Part shown: positions 34,767-44,270 of the stretch, in pieces
How the letters are laid out: each line of letters begins with the position of its first letter
How positions within the stretch are numbered: position 1 is the first letter of the stretch
Assembly: GCA_021773215.1 (NCBI GenBank)
Contig: JAJFKM010000050.1
Location: forward strand, 1-64,000
Direction of reading: 5' to 3'
Length of the DNA: 64,000 bases
Source of the DNA: Gammaproteobacteria bacterium
GTDB lineage: Bacteria; Pseudomonadota; Gammaproteobacteria; Eutrophobiales; Eutrophobiaceae
Position numbers and translations under genes: made by a program
Notes under the pieces: model-generated
What the model was told of the DNA's origin: nothing
The model's input: the letters and a program-made list of their open reading frames with translations, nothing else
The model's database searches: none

Positions 34767-36836
34767 TTATGTCAAATAAGTGTGTAGTTCTGTCCAGCCT
34801 GCATCGGGTTTAAAACGGTCACCGTATTTTTTCTCCAGTAATTCCAGTTCATTTCTTGTTTCACTAATGCCACGGTCCTCCAGATAATGCATAGGTCCAC
34901 CAGTAAAAGGAGCAAAGCCTGTACCAAAGATCATTCCGGCATCAAGCAAAGCGGCATTATCAACTATCCCTTCACGCATACAGGCAACACATTCATTCAA
35001 TAATCGTAATATCATTCTGTCCTGGACTTCTTTTTCTGTTAAGGGAGAATTCGTTTGTTTCTTGCCATATACTGGCTTACCATTTTTGTATTTATAAAAA
35101 CCCATGCCTGACTTTACCCCTAACCGCTCTTCATCAATCATCTTTGATAAGATACTCGGCATTGGCATGCCCAAGGCTTTGGATAATATCAATGCAACCG
35201 AATGACAAATATCCAAACCAACAGTATCAGCTAACAGTATCGGCCCCATAGGCATACCAAAACGGGTAGCTGCATCATCGATAAATGTCATTGGCACACC
35301 TTCATCGTACAATTCGACTGCTTCTAGTAAATAGGGCAACAGAATTCGGTTAACCAGAAATCCCGGAGAACTTTTTGCCGGCAATGGCAAACGATCAATG
35401 GCACGAACAAAACAAATCCCTTTTTTAAATTGTGCTAGATCAGTGACATCTGCCTTTAACACCTCGACCAACTGCATCTTGGCAACTGGATTAAAAAAAT
35501 GTAGACCAATCAAGCGTGACGGATTTTCCAGGTGATTTGCAATATCTTCCAATCCGATGCTAGATGTATTTGTTGCAAGCACTGCATTCTTTTTTAATCG
35601 CGGCTCTATATCTTTATAGAGTGCTACTTTTGCATCCAGATTTTCTATAATCACTTCTATTACGACATCAGCATGCTCTATACCATAACTTTTATGATCA
35701 GGTATCAAACGATCCTTGGCAGCTTGCCTTTCATACTTATCTTTAAATCGTCGTTTAAAAAGTTTATTTGCACGTTGCATCGCCGATTCAATATATTCAG
35801 GAGCACGATCCTGCAAAGTCACACGCATTCCTTTTAGCGCACACCATGCGGCAATATCACCACCCATGACACCAGCACCGATAACATGTACATGTCGTGG
35901 TTCAAAACCACCATCATTTGCAATCAAACCTTTTAGTTGTTCCTGCAGCATGAATACTCTAACAAGTCGCTTGGCGGTTGGGTGCATAAACAATTTTGCA
36001 ATTGAGTCAGCCTCACCTTTCATCATTGCCTGATCATTGCCGCCTTTTGATTTCCATAACTCAATTAATGCAAACGGGGCAGGGTAGTGTTGTTCGCTTA
36101 CTTTCTTTGCCGTTTGTTGTTTCATATATCGTGCTATCAACGGTCGAGCCAAAGACGTATTAACTAATGTTGCTAAAATTCCTTTTCGCTTTAATAACGG
36201 TTTATTCTTAATCAACTTTATCGCTACAGATCTTAAGTGCCTGCGCGGCACAGCATCATCAACAACACCAAGCTGTTTTGCTCTTCGTGCATTCAGGCTG
36301 CGTCCGGTTAACATAATTGGCATTGCGGACAATGCACCAATGAGACGTATCAGTCTTACACTGCCACCAAAACCCGGGTGAATCCCCAGTAATACTTCTG
36401 GCAAACCTATACGTGCTGGTTCATCGTCACAAACAATCCGGTAATCACAGGCCAATGCCAACTCCAGACCTCCACCAAGACAAAAACCATGGATTGCCGC
36501 CACTGTAGGTACACCAAATGCCTCAATCCTATTAAACATGGATTGTCCTACTTCGATACTTTCTTTTACTTGAGCCTCAGTATGGACACGAGTAAACGCC
36601 TTAACATCGGCGCCAGCGATAAAACCAGATTTTTTATTGGATAAAAAAACCAAACCAGAGGGTGGATCCTTAAGCAAACCATCCATAGCAGCATCCAGAT
36701 CAATAAACATCTCTGCTGATAAAACATTGGCACTACTATCAGCTTGATCAATGTAAAGCCATGCTATGCCTGCTGCATCTCGCTCAACATAAATATTTTT
36801 ATACTCACGTCTTTGAGTTTTATTCTCACTAGACAT
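34767..36836 (-). CDS. FadJ-like enoyl-CoA hydratase/3-hydroxyacyl-CoA dehydrogenase
   Basis: A 689-residue two-function enzyme for beta-oxidation. The N-terminal crotonase domain (about 10–200) shows AGADVKAF and GFCLGGGLELALACDYRI. The NAD-binding domain begins at VHVIGAGVMGGDIAAWCA, and IGLHFFNPVAKMQLVEVL is the dehydrogenase hallmark. The ATG at 36836 overlaps the thiolase stop by 8 bases and fits the start of homology better than one 19 codons upstream. Together with the thiolase it completes a beta-oxidation spiral of the FadIJ kind. Confidence 0.93.
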   Translation of the reverse strand: MSSENKTQRREYKNIYVERDAAGIAWLYIDQADSSANVLSAEMFIDLDAAMDGLLKDPPSGLVFLSNKKSGFIAGADVKAFTRVHTEAQVKESIEVGQSMFNRIEAFGVPTVAAIHGFCLGGGLELALACDYRIVCDDEPARIGLPEVLLGIHPGFGGSVRLIRLIGALSAMPIMLTGRSLNARRAKQLGVVDDAVPRRHLRSVAIKLIKNKPLLKRKGILATLVNTSLARPLIARYMKQQTAKKVSEQHYPAPFALIELWKSKGGNDQAMMKGEADSIAKLFMHPTAKRLVRVFMLQEQLKGLIANDGGFEPRHVHVIGAGVMGGDIAAWCALKGMRVTLQDRAPEYIESAMQRANKLFKRRFKDKYERQAAKDRLIPDHKSYGIEHADVVIEVIIENLDAKVALYKDIEPRLKKNAVLATNTSSIGLEDIANHLENPSRLIGLHFFNPVAKMQLVEVLKADVTDLAQFKKGICFVRAIDRLPLPAKSSPGFLVNRILLPYLLEAVELYDEGVPMTFIDDAATRFGMPMGPILLADTVGLDICHSVALILSKALGMPMPSILSKMIDEERLGVKSGMGFYKYKNGKPVYGKKQTNSPLTEKEVQDRMILRLLNECVACMREGIVDNAALLDAGMIFGTGFAPFTGGPMHYLEDRGISETRNELELLEKKYGDRFKPDAGWTELHTYLT

Positions 36837-38136
36837 TTGTATTCTCCAACAACATAGCTCCACCTTGACCACCGCCAATGCAAAGAGAAGCAATGCCTCT
36901 TACAGATTTAGTGCGTTGCAATGTTTTCAACATATGCAAAACAATTCGAGCTCCGCTCGCTCCTACTGGATGACCCAAACTAATACCACCACCATCAACA
37001 TTAAGACGCTCTTGATCAATCTCACCTATAGCACTACTTCGGTCCAATTCAGCGCGGCAAAATTCTTTATCCGCAAGCGCACGAACACATGCCAATACTT
37101 GTGCGGCAAAGGCTTCATTAATTTCCCAATAATCAATATCAGCGATACCGAGTTTATTATTCTTCAATAAAGCAGATGCAGCGTAAGCCGGGCCTAGACC
37201 CATTTCTGCTGGCGACAGCCCTGCCCAATCACAATCAACAATTCTGCCTAATGGCATCAATTTATATTGCTTAACAGCTGCTTCACTAGCTAACAATACC
37301 CATGCCGCACCATCAGTTACCTGAGCACTATTACCCGCTGTCACTAAACCATGATTACGATCAAAGACAGGTTTAAGATTGGATAATGAGTCAACATTGC
37401 TGTCTGGTCTTACACCATCATCAGCGGCATAAGATTTACCATCTTGATCATAAACAACTTCAATTTCACCCATGCGTCCTTCATTTTGTGCTGCAGTCAG
37501 GCGTTGATGACTTCTAACTGCATACGCATCCATATCTTCTTTACTTATTTTAAATCGACTGGCGAGTATTTCTGCCGTCTTTCCCATCGATAATCCAACA
37601 ACAGGATCGGTCAATCCTATTAGTAATGAAATAACTGGTTTTAGATGCCCCGGCCTTATCTTTGCTAACGCTGAAATTTTTTGCCCAACACTTTTTGCTT
37701 GATAAAGATCGCTAATTAAATCAACCATTGCTCTATTAAACATCAATGGTGCTTGACTCATTGCCTCTACACCGCCGGCAAGTATTATATTAGAATTACC
37801 ATTTGCGATGTTACGGAAGGCAGTATCCACGGCTTGAAGGCCGGAGCCACAGTTTCGCTGAACGGTCCAGGCAGGCACAGCATCTCCGCATCCTAGTCGT
37901 AAGGAAACAACCCGCGCTATATTTGCTTCGTTTGCAGCTGCTCCAACACACCCTAGAATTACCTCATCAAGTTCTTCAGCAATAAACGGTTGGCGCAGCA
38001 TTAAGGGCTGAGCTGATTGCAATGCCAGATCTGCCGCTGCAAATTTACCGGGGCGACCTCGCGCCCGTAAGAAAGGTGAACGCGCACCATCAACAACGTA
38101 AACGCTTTGTTTATTTGCCGTATTTTCTTTTGGCAT
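36829..38136 (-). CDS. FadI-like acetyl-CoA acyltransferase (thiolase)
   Basis: A 435-residue thiolase that cleaves 3-ketoacyl-CoA. The acyl-accepting cysteine is C96 in QRNCGSGLQ. The C-terminal motifs are INEAFAAQVL, GGGISLGHPVGASGAR and the second cysteine in SLCIGGGQGGAM. It leads the pair with the FadJ-like gene, which overlaps its end. Length is close to FadI (436). Confidence 0.93.
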   Translation of the reverse strand: MPKENTANKQSVYVVDGARSPFLRARGRPGKFAAADLALQSAQPLMLRQPFIAEELDEVILGCVGAAANEANIARVVSLRLGCGDAVPAWTVQRNCGSGLQAVDTAFRNIANGNSNIILAGGVEAMSQAPLMFNRAMVDLISDLYQAKSVGQKISALAKIRPGHLKPVISLLIGLTDPVVGLSMGKTAEILASRFKISKEDMDAYAVRSHQRLTAAQNEGRMGEIEVVYDQDGKSYAADDGVRPDSNVDSLSNLKPVFDRNHGLVTAGNSAQVTDGAAWVLLASEAAVKQYKLMPLGRIVDCDWAGLSPAEMGLGPAYAASALLKNNKLGIADIDYWEINEAFAAQVLACVRALADKEFCRAELDRSSAIGEIDQERLNVDGGGISLGHPVGASGARIVLHMLKTLQRTKSVRGIASLCIGGGQGGAMLLENTNV

Positions 38137-38229
38137 TAACTAGCTCCCACAAGACATATTTGTGAAGTAGTAGACCGTGCTATATATATCAATATCATAC
38201 CGTTTAAGCCTATAAAAATTATTGTTAAT

Positions 38230-40551
38230 TCAGCTCGCCTTTTTTTGCTGTTCCTCTATAAGAGCCTCTTTCTGAAAAGAAGGTTCTGAAAGTTGCTGGA
38301 TATATTCCATAATAACCTTATGTGTATCACCCTTATCTTCATAAACTACACCGTGACGATCGGATTCTATTTCAACATATTTCACATTCGCATTAACCAA
38401 CCCATCTTCTAGAATCCGCGAACTGTCGGGCACTACAACCGGATCATTGGTCGATTGCATCAAAAGACAAGAACAATGAACGCTGTCAAGCTGATGATTA
38501 AGTACATGGTTCATGCGAACTAGTTCATACAAACCCCTAACAGGAATGTTCCGATAATTTATACGTACGTGTTCGGGATTATTACTTCTATAATGGACGA
38601 CCCCTTCAAATGATGAGGTCCACCGCATAAGACGTGACACACCATGTAAAAATGGCACGAATTTCATAGTCTTGTTTTGAAATTTAACTGGTGCATTAAT
38701 CGCGACTACACCTGCCAGACTTGGTGGATGCTCAGAGGCAAAGATTAACGACAAGGCACCTCCGGTAGAAAAACCAACGACGCACACTCTATCAACATGT
38801 GTACCCAATGTTTCATAGCCGCGTTGAATAATACGTAACCATTCTTCCCAGCTACGCTCACGTAGATCAACCGGGGAGGTACCATGCCCCGGCAAACGTA
38901 CTCCATAAACAGGGTGTCCAGCAGCGACAAGTTTGTCTGACAAGGGTTTCATCTCGGCAGGTGAAGCGAGGAAACCATGTACTAGGACGACACCGATATC
39001 ACGTCGACCTTCTTCAGGGAGAATATAATATGGACGACCGCTTTCTGTTGCCGACTCATGTTTATTAATATCATCAAAACGTGGCTTACTATAGTAATGG
39101 TAATTCCAATCATAACAACGTAATTCATCATCAAAATGTAAACTCGCAAGTACAGTATCTTTTATAAACTCGTATTCGTTCAATGCTCGACTTACTGCCT
39201 TTAATGCACCGGCAACTGGAGCCATTTCATTTGCATAAACCTGAACCGTATTTTCAATGCGAACAGAATCAGATTCAAAATCATCATTCAATTTATTAAG
39301 GAACTTCAACTTGCCATGTTTTAATTCAATCAATCCATTTTCAGTAGCAGTCTCAAAAAATTGTTTCAATGATTCTTTTCTACCAACAATAAGGCCAGCA
39401 TAGGCTTCAGGATTTTTTAAACTTCTATGCAAATGAACGCTAGGTTGTTGTTGAACATATTTAATGGCTATATACACCATTAAATAAAACTTTTTTGCTT
39501 CTATCTCGATTACTTTTCTATCTACCAGATCCAGTATTAAGCAAGAAGCGAGGTGACTTAAATTAACTGTTACTTCCTTATAGATACCTTCCATGTATTT
39601 GTCTCGTATCATTTCGCTACTATGTCGAATAGTTTTCCTGATTATATTCTCAACCCAGGGACGGTTTAATCCTTTAAGCGTAAAAAAGTCTTCAACTGTA
39701 TTTAAATTACGCGCTAGATATTTTTGTAGGTTTCTTTCCCACCAATGTCGTCCATCAGCCAAGTCGATAGGCCTACCAAGACGCATATCCATATCTGTAT
39801 TCTTTAATAATAAATTTGCTTCTATTATCAATTCCTCATTAACCTTCGGACTTAGTTCTGCATTTAAAAAACCAGCGCCCTTGTTCAAAAAATTATCACT
39901 GGTATTGATTGGATAGAAGGTAATATTCCCGGGAATAATTCTTGTAGGCCGCCGCGCAGTGAATAACAGATGTTCTCTATTTTTAAGCCCTAACATGTCA
40001 ACCCAGGCATCAATACGACCCCAGTCATTAGCTTTCTCTGCTGTATTCACAGCGAGTTTAAAAGTATCAACCGCGGTAGCCAAAACCGCCGCACCAGCAT
40101 GGTGTTTTCTATATGCTTCGGTCTTGCGTGAATAAACCATGAATTTACCCTTTTCATTCATGACACGTCTGTCCTTAATCATGCTGCCTTCTGGAAAGAT
40201 CACGACTTTACGGCCACAAATGATCTCCGCCACCAACATAGGCAACAACTCTTCATGATCATTAGGAATGACACCGACTCGGGAAAGGTATTTACTGAAT
40301 GATTCATTACCTTCAAATAGCGCCTTCTTTGCTATGCACCGGCAAAAAGCACTGGTTTCCCGGTAAATCAGATAATGCGGCAGGAATGTCTCTATATGTG
40401 CGAAGTGATTAAATAGAAATATCTCGCCCTGTGCCAATAGAGCAGGATCACCATGTAGCTTGATATTAATACCAAGCATTTTTCTGAGTCGACTAAAAAG
40501 CCTTACTGTCCACTCATATGTTGGAGGATGTAACACATACTCTTCATCCAT
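38230..40551 (-). CDS. Acyltransferase–alpha/beta-hydrolase fusion protein
   Basis: A 773-residue two-enzyme protein. Residues 30–270 resemble PlsC/PlsB acyltransferases: NHFAHIE (H49 to E54, where most have aspartate) and IFPEGSMIKDRRV (119–130). A helical middle (about 280–480) follows. From 515 on is an alpha/beta hydrolase: oxyanion VLVHGF, nucleophile S595 in GFSTGG, acid in STNDPVV and histidine in SDRHGVVY. It may transfer acyl groups onto, and remove them from, glycerolipids. It follows no close partner, but the FadIJ-like genes are next on the same strand. Confidence 0.85.
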   Translation of the reverse strand: MDEEYVLHPPTYEWTVRLFSRLRKMLGINIKLHGDPALLAQGEIFLFNHFAHIETFLPHYLIYRETSAFCRCIAKKALFEGNESFSKYLSRVGVIPNDHEELLPMLVAEIICGRKVVIFPEGSMIKDRRVMNEKGKFMVYSRKTEAYRKHHAGAAVLATAVDTFKLAVNTAEKANDWGRIDAWVDMLGLKNREHLLFTARRPTRIIPGNITFYPINTSDNFLNKGAGFLNAELSPKVNEELIIEANLLLKNTDMDMRLGRPIDLADGRHWWERNLQKYLARNLNTVEDFFTLKGLNRPWVENIIRKTIRHSSEMIRDKYMEGIYKEVTVNLSHLASCLILDLVDRKVIEIEAKKFYLMVYIAIKYVQQQPSVHLHRSLKNPEAYAGLIVGRKESLKQFFETATENGLIELKHGKLKFLNKLNDDFESDSVRIENTVQVYANEMAPVAGALKAVSRALNEYEFIKDTVLASLHFDDELRCYDWNYHYYSKPRFDDINKHESATESGRPYYILPEEGRRDIGVVLVHGFLASPAEMKPLSDKLVAAGHPVYGVRLPGHGTSPVDLRERSWEEWLRIIQRGYETLGTHVDRVCVVGFSTGGALSLIFASEHPPSLAGVVAINAPVKFQNKTMKFVPFLHGVSRLMRWTSSFEGVVHYRSNNPEHVRINYRNIPVRGLYELVRMNHVLNHQLDSVHCSCLLMQSTNDPVVVPDSSRILEDGLVNANVKYVEIESDRHGVVYEDKGDTHKVIMEYIQQLSEPSFQKEALIEEQQKKAS

Positions 40552-40794
40552 TGAGAATCCACCTAAGTAACTTAAATATACTAATGGGTAAAACTAAAGT
40601 TCGTTATTGAAGTATAGGCATAAACGCAATTAGTGTGCCTGTTATCTATATAGACCACATTTCAGCAGCTAAGTATCCGTTCAGTCTTCGACATTTATAT
40701 CTTTTTCTCAAAAATTCCCGATCTTGGTACAGATCCTGAATATAAATTCAGCATTAGCTAATTACAAATAACGATAAACATGGAGGTGCTGCAA

Positions 40795-41640
40795 GTGCCA
40801 AACACACAAGACTATCTGATCGATGTTGCAGAACTAATTACTTTACCTGATATTTACATCGCGATTAAGGAAACGATTGAAGACCCAGAAAGCAACATGA
40901 AAGAGCTGGCTGGGGTCATTTCAATTGACCCCGCTATAACAACAAGGCTTTTGAAAATCGCCAACAGCTCTTTTTATGGGCAGGCAGCAGATATTGACAG
41001 CTTGAATAGGGCCGTTTCAGTACTGGGTACAAAGACCATCCATGACACTGTGTTGGCTATTACCCTCTCACATGTATTTCAATCTATGGTCGGTGTTAAT
41101 TTTGATGTCCCCGGCTTTTGGCAAGATTCCATAATGCGCGGCGTCGTAGCAAAGTCATGCGCAAAAGAATTGAAAATTAATGATCCCGACAGATTATTCA
41201 TTTTGGGCTTACTATCCAACATAGGTCACATGGTTATGGGCATTCGTGACCCAATTTTGATGCAAAAGGTGATTGCTCAACATCAAAAGACCGCCCATCC
41301 TCTTCATTTGTTCGAACGTTCAACTTTTGGTTTTGATTATGCCGAGCTGGGTGCAGATATACTTGAGAGTTGGTCTATCCCCAATTCAATTATTTCCGGT
41401 ATTCGTTATCAGAATTGTCCTGAGATAGCCCCTGAATTTGGACAGGAAGCGGCTATTGTTTATTGTGCGGGGCGCCTACGACCTGATGAGGATGAATTTC
41501 CCAATATGATCGATGATGAAACATTATTTCAATCGAGTATTGACCATTTCGACTATGACCGCGTCCGCGGCGAGGCAAAAGACCTCTATATCGAAGCCTT
41601 GTCCTTATTACCTATACCCCAATTAAAAATAGCCGTTTGA
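40795..41640 (+). CDS. HDOD-domain protein
   Basis: A protein of about 281 residues made of one HDOD domain: LPDIYIAIKETIEDPESNMKELAGVISIDPAITTRLLKIANSSFYG and LNRAVSVLGTKTIHDTVLAI. HDOD proteins are non-catalytic relatives of HD phosphohydrolases and take part in signalling. The GTG at 40795 is preferred over the ATG at 40780 because a perfect GGAGGTG (40782–40788) sits at the right distance before the GTG and would lie inside the gene otherwise. No partner signalling domain is attached. Confidence 0.85.
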   Translation: MPNTQDYLIDVAELITLPDIYIAIKETIEDPESNMKELAGVISIDPAITTRLLKIANSSFYGQAADIDSLNRAVSVLGTKTIHDTVLAITLSHVFQSMVGVNFDVPGFWQDSIMRGVVAKSCAKELKINDPDRLFILGLLSNIGHMVMGIRDPILMQKVIAQHQKTAHPLHLFERSTFGFDYAELGADILESWSIPNSIISGIRYQNCPEIAPEFGQEAAIVYCAGRLRPDEDEFPNMIDDETLFQSSIDHFDYDRVRGEAKDLYIEALSLLPIPQLKIAV

Positions 41641-41679
41641 AATCCCACGAATGTCGAGTGTTCCCTCGGATACAGACAA

Positions 41680-41862
41680 TATACCCGTGATACTTGGAAA
41701 TTCAGGTTTATAGCACCCCTGTTTTCATCCAGAGCAGCGTCGCCTAAAGCGCCTACTGTTGGAGCTCCTCCTTGCAGGGAGTAACCATGCGCGTCGTCGC
41801 GCCTCGCTCTGAATAAAAACAGACACACTCTCAATCCCGTATTTCCAAGTATCACGGGTATA
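41680..41862. repeat. TA-ended inverted-repeat element, copy 1 (MITE-like)
   Basis: A 183-bp element whose ends are perfect 22-bp inverted repeats beginning TATACCCGTGATACTTGG. Inside lies a second inverted pair, CTGTTTTCATCCAGAGC (41719–41735) with GCTCTGAATAAAAACAG (41806–41822), and a GC-rich core. A second copy with different but matching ends is at 62160–62319. There is no coding gene in it. It fills most of the gap between the HDOD and cytochrome genes. Confidence 0.8.
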
Positions 41863-41925
41863 GGTATACTTTTGCCCCTTAATTGTAGAAAACACCAAAA
41901 ATTTGGAATACACCCTTGGGGATAA

Positions 41926-42444
41926 ATGATGAGTAAAGAACAAGATAAGATATTTTTCAGAAATTTTTCACTGGCGCTTGGCGTTATCGCCGTAATGATG
42001 GTGGTATTTTTCGTTGTCGCACAGTTTGCAGCATCAGACGACGAGGCAGACGCCAAAATGCGCTCAGCAAAAGTAGCCGAAGTGACTAAACCTGTAGGAC
42101 AAGTCACAGCTGTTGGCGAGGAAATGGAAGTAGCTGTTGAAGAAATGGCTGCAGAAGAAGCTCCAGCGGGTGATGTGGCAAGTGGCGATGTTGGCAAAAC
42201 AGTCTATGAAGGCGTTTGTATGGGCTGTCATGGTATAGCCGCTATGGCTGCGATGATTCCTCAGGCTGGCGATGCCGCTGCATGGGGTCCTCGTATAGAA
42301 AAAGGCATGGAAACATTATATAACAATGCAATTAATGGATTTCAAGGCGAGATGGGCATGATGCCAGCTAGAGGAATGAACGCATCGCTTAGCGATGATG
42401 AAGTTAAGGCAGCTGTTGATTACATAGTAAAACAAGTTCAGTAA
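41926..42444 (+). CDS. Membrane-anchored monohaem cytochrome c (c5 family)
   Basis: A 172-residue protein: one N-terminal membrane helix (about 15–34), a flexible acidic linker rich in E, A and V (40–88) and a C-terminal cytochrome domain with CMGCH (C98, C101, H102). The axial methionine is probably in the MGMMPARGM stretch. It resembles c5-type cytochromes that carry electrons to oxidases or reductases in the periplasm. A second ATG three bases on is equally possible. Confidence 0.88.
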   Translation: MMSKEQDKIFFRNFSLALGVIAVMMVVFFVVAQFAASDDEADAKMRSAKVAEVTKPVGQVTAVGEEMEVAVEEMAAEEAPAGDVASGDVGKTVYEGVCMGCHGIAAMAAMIPQAGDAAAWGPRIEKGMETLYNNAINGFQGEMGMMPARGMNASLSDDEVKAAVDYIVKQVQ

Positions 42445-42466
42445 ACTATTAAGATTGTTCAAATAA

Positions 42467-42490
42467 AAGGGAGCCTTTGGCTCCCTTCTT
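42467..42490. terminator. Bidirectional terminator between cytochrome and TRAP genes
   Basis: AAGGGAGCC pairs with GGCTCCCTT around TTT, flanked by A-rich and T-rich ends. It ends the cytochrome gene and probably the convergent TRAP binding-protein gene, whose stop is a few bases away. Confidence 0.85.
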
Positions 42491-42495
42491 TAAAT

Positions 42496-43599
42496 CTATT
42501 CCAACCTTAAACTTGCCTGATAAGATTCTTCGGATAATTCATCCCAACCCGCATAGTTGGCGCGAAAATTCTCATACGCATCATAGACTCGTTTGAATGC
42601 TGGACTAGCCGCAGCCTCTTCATCAAGCGTTTCCTTGGTCAGACGCTTTAAGCTAGACAATACCTCTGCCGGAAATTCAAGAATCTGTACATTTTGTTTC
42701 GTCTTTAACTCAGTTAATGCCTGTTGGTTGTGAAATTCCATCTGTGCATAGATCCATTCACTGGTGGCCGCGGCGGCAGTCTCGACAATCTTCTGTAAAT
42801 CCTTTGGTAATAAAGACCATTTTGCATCATTGATCATCAATTCAAAGACCGTACCCGGCTCATGCCATCCAGGATAATAATAATAATTAGCGGCACGGTT
42901 GAGACCTAGTCGCATATCATGAAACGGTCCTACCCATTCAGTAGCATCTATAGTCCCACGTTCCAGAGCTGTATAAACCTCACTTCCCGCCATTAAGACT
43001 GGATTGCCACCAGCCTTTTTAAATACCTTGCCACCCAGACCCGGAATACGCATACGTAATCCCTTAATATCTTCCATTGAATTGATCTGCTTATTAAACC
43101 ATCCCCCCATTTGCACACCGGTATTACCCATCGGGAAGGCCATTAAATTAAATGGCTTATAGATCTCGTTCCAGAGTTCCAAGCCACCGGCATTGTATAA
43201 CCAGGCATTCATCCCCTTTGCCGTCATACCAAAGGGCACAGATGAAAAGAATTGCGCCTCGGGCACCTTGCCCGCCCAATAATAAGGAGAGCCATGGCCC
43301 ATCTCCACCACACCATTAGAGACTGCATCAAATACCTGTAGCGCAGGAACCAGCTCACCGCCGGCATAGACATGAATATCCAATCGATCATTACTCATCG
43401 TACGCACATCATCAGCAAACCGTTCCGCGCCTTCCTGAAATATCGGAAAATTAGCCGGCCAAGTCGTCACCATTTTCCATTTGAACTTTTTAGAGAGATC
43501 TGCACCAGCTTCACTACTAACCCCGGACTCAGATGCACCACCGCAAGCTGCTAATACTAACGTGAGTAATACATATAAAATGATATTGCGTTTGTTCAT
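42496..43599 (-). CDS. TRAP transporter substrate-binding lipoprotein (DctP family)
   Basis: A 367-residue extracytoplasmic solute receptor. The signal ends in a lipobox, LVLAACGG, so the protein is a lipoprotein, unlike most free DctP proteins. KMVTTWPANFPIFQEGAERFADDVRTMS and the conserved RMRIPGLGGKVF, with ALERGTIDATEWVGPF, place it with TRAP receptors of the mannitol/2-oxo-acid type (TakP-like). No dctQ or dctM membrane gene is adjacent. The substrate cannot be inferred with confidence. Confidence 0.88.
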   Translation of the reverse strand: MNKRNIILYVLLTLVLAACGGASESGVSSEAGADLSKKFKWKMVTTWPANFPIFQEGAERFADDVRTMSNDRLDIHVYAGGELVPALQVFDAVSNGVVEMGHGSPYYWAGKVPEAQFFSSVPFGMTAKGMNAWLYNAGGLELWNEIYKPFNLMAFPMGNTGVQMGGWFNKQINSMEDIKGLRMRIPGLGGKVFKKAGGNPVLMAGSEVYTALERGTIDATEWVGPFHDMRLGLNRAANYYYYPGWHEPGTVFELMINDAKWSLLPKDLQKIVETAAAATSEWIYAQMEFHNQQALTELKTKQNVQILEFPAEVLSSLKRLTKETLDEEAAASPAFKRVYDAYENFRANYAGWDELSEESYQASLRLE

Positions 43600-43660
43600 A
43601 AATAATTTATACCTTTAGTAAATATCTGTCTGCTGGTCATGCAATCTGTTGATAACAGTT

Positions 43661-44215
43661 TCAAACCACAGAGTCTCTATCGATTTCCCAATGTTTTAAT
43701 TTTACTTCATCAAATTGCTGCTCAAGCGCTTCCAATCCATTCTCTGCTATATATTCACGTTCAGCGTCGCTTATGGGTATTAAGCTAGCAACACGAGTAC
43801 GATTATCCGGAATTAATTCAAGTGTCTGATCAAACGAGTATGGTATTGATACTAACCAATTTTCACAAAGTGAGCCTTCTAACCAAGGTTCACCGATAGG
43901 CACTGTATCAGTATATTCAAGCCCATGTTGTGAATGGAAGTAGGTCACCATCGCGAGCATTTGTACCATGCGCTCTGTCTCGACAGGCGATATAACAATG
44001 AACTCGTATCGTCCCGCTGTTTCGTGATTAATTTTTGATGTGCCAACAGAACAGTAAACCCATTGATCACATTTCTTACCTGGCGAAAATTTTATCACCT
44101 GAAACTCAGGGATAAGGTCTTTAATTGGCCCAGTATCCCAAGACATCAACTCAAAGTCATGTCCTTCAAAATAAGATTTAAAATGTTGAGTTATGTTTTC
44201 TATCTCTGACGCCAT
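43661..44215 (-). CDS. Suppressor-of-fused domain protein
   Basis: A 184-residue cytosolic protein. FSPGKKCDQWVYCSVGTSKIN, the ELI-like YEFIVISPVETERMVQMLAMV, SLIPISDAEREYIAENGLEALEQQF and the end DRDSVV follow the pattern of bacterial SUFU-domain proteins. In animals the family regulates Hedgehog signalling. The bacterial members are often found in toxin-immunity and contact-dependent systems, but no toxin is adjacent here. Function unknown. Confidence 0.78.
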   Translation of the reverse strand: MASEIENITQHFKSYFEGHDFELMSWDTGPIKDLIPEFQVIKFSPGKKCDQWVYCSVGTSKINHETAGRYEFIVISPVETERMVQMLAMVTYFHSQHGLEYTDTVPIGEPWLEGSLCENWLVSIPYSFDQTLELIPDNRTRVASLIPISDAEREYIAENGLEALEQQFDEVKLKHWEIDRDSVV

Positions 44216-44270
44216 CTTTTTTCCTTCTCTAACTATTTATAATTTTTTTTAAATTTAAGAATGAGCTAGT

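Noticed and set aside
36865-38136. Plus-strand frames opposite the thiolase gene
   Set aside because: They are antisense shadows. The thiolase has all catalytic motifs and the frames carry no start signals.
41586-42197. 203-codon minus-strand frame across the repeat and the cytochrome gene
   Set aside because: Low-complexity Ala/Ser/Thr composition arises from the acidic linker of the cytochrome on the other strand, and the rest lies in the inverted-repeat element.
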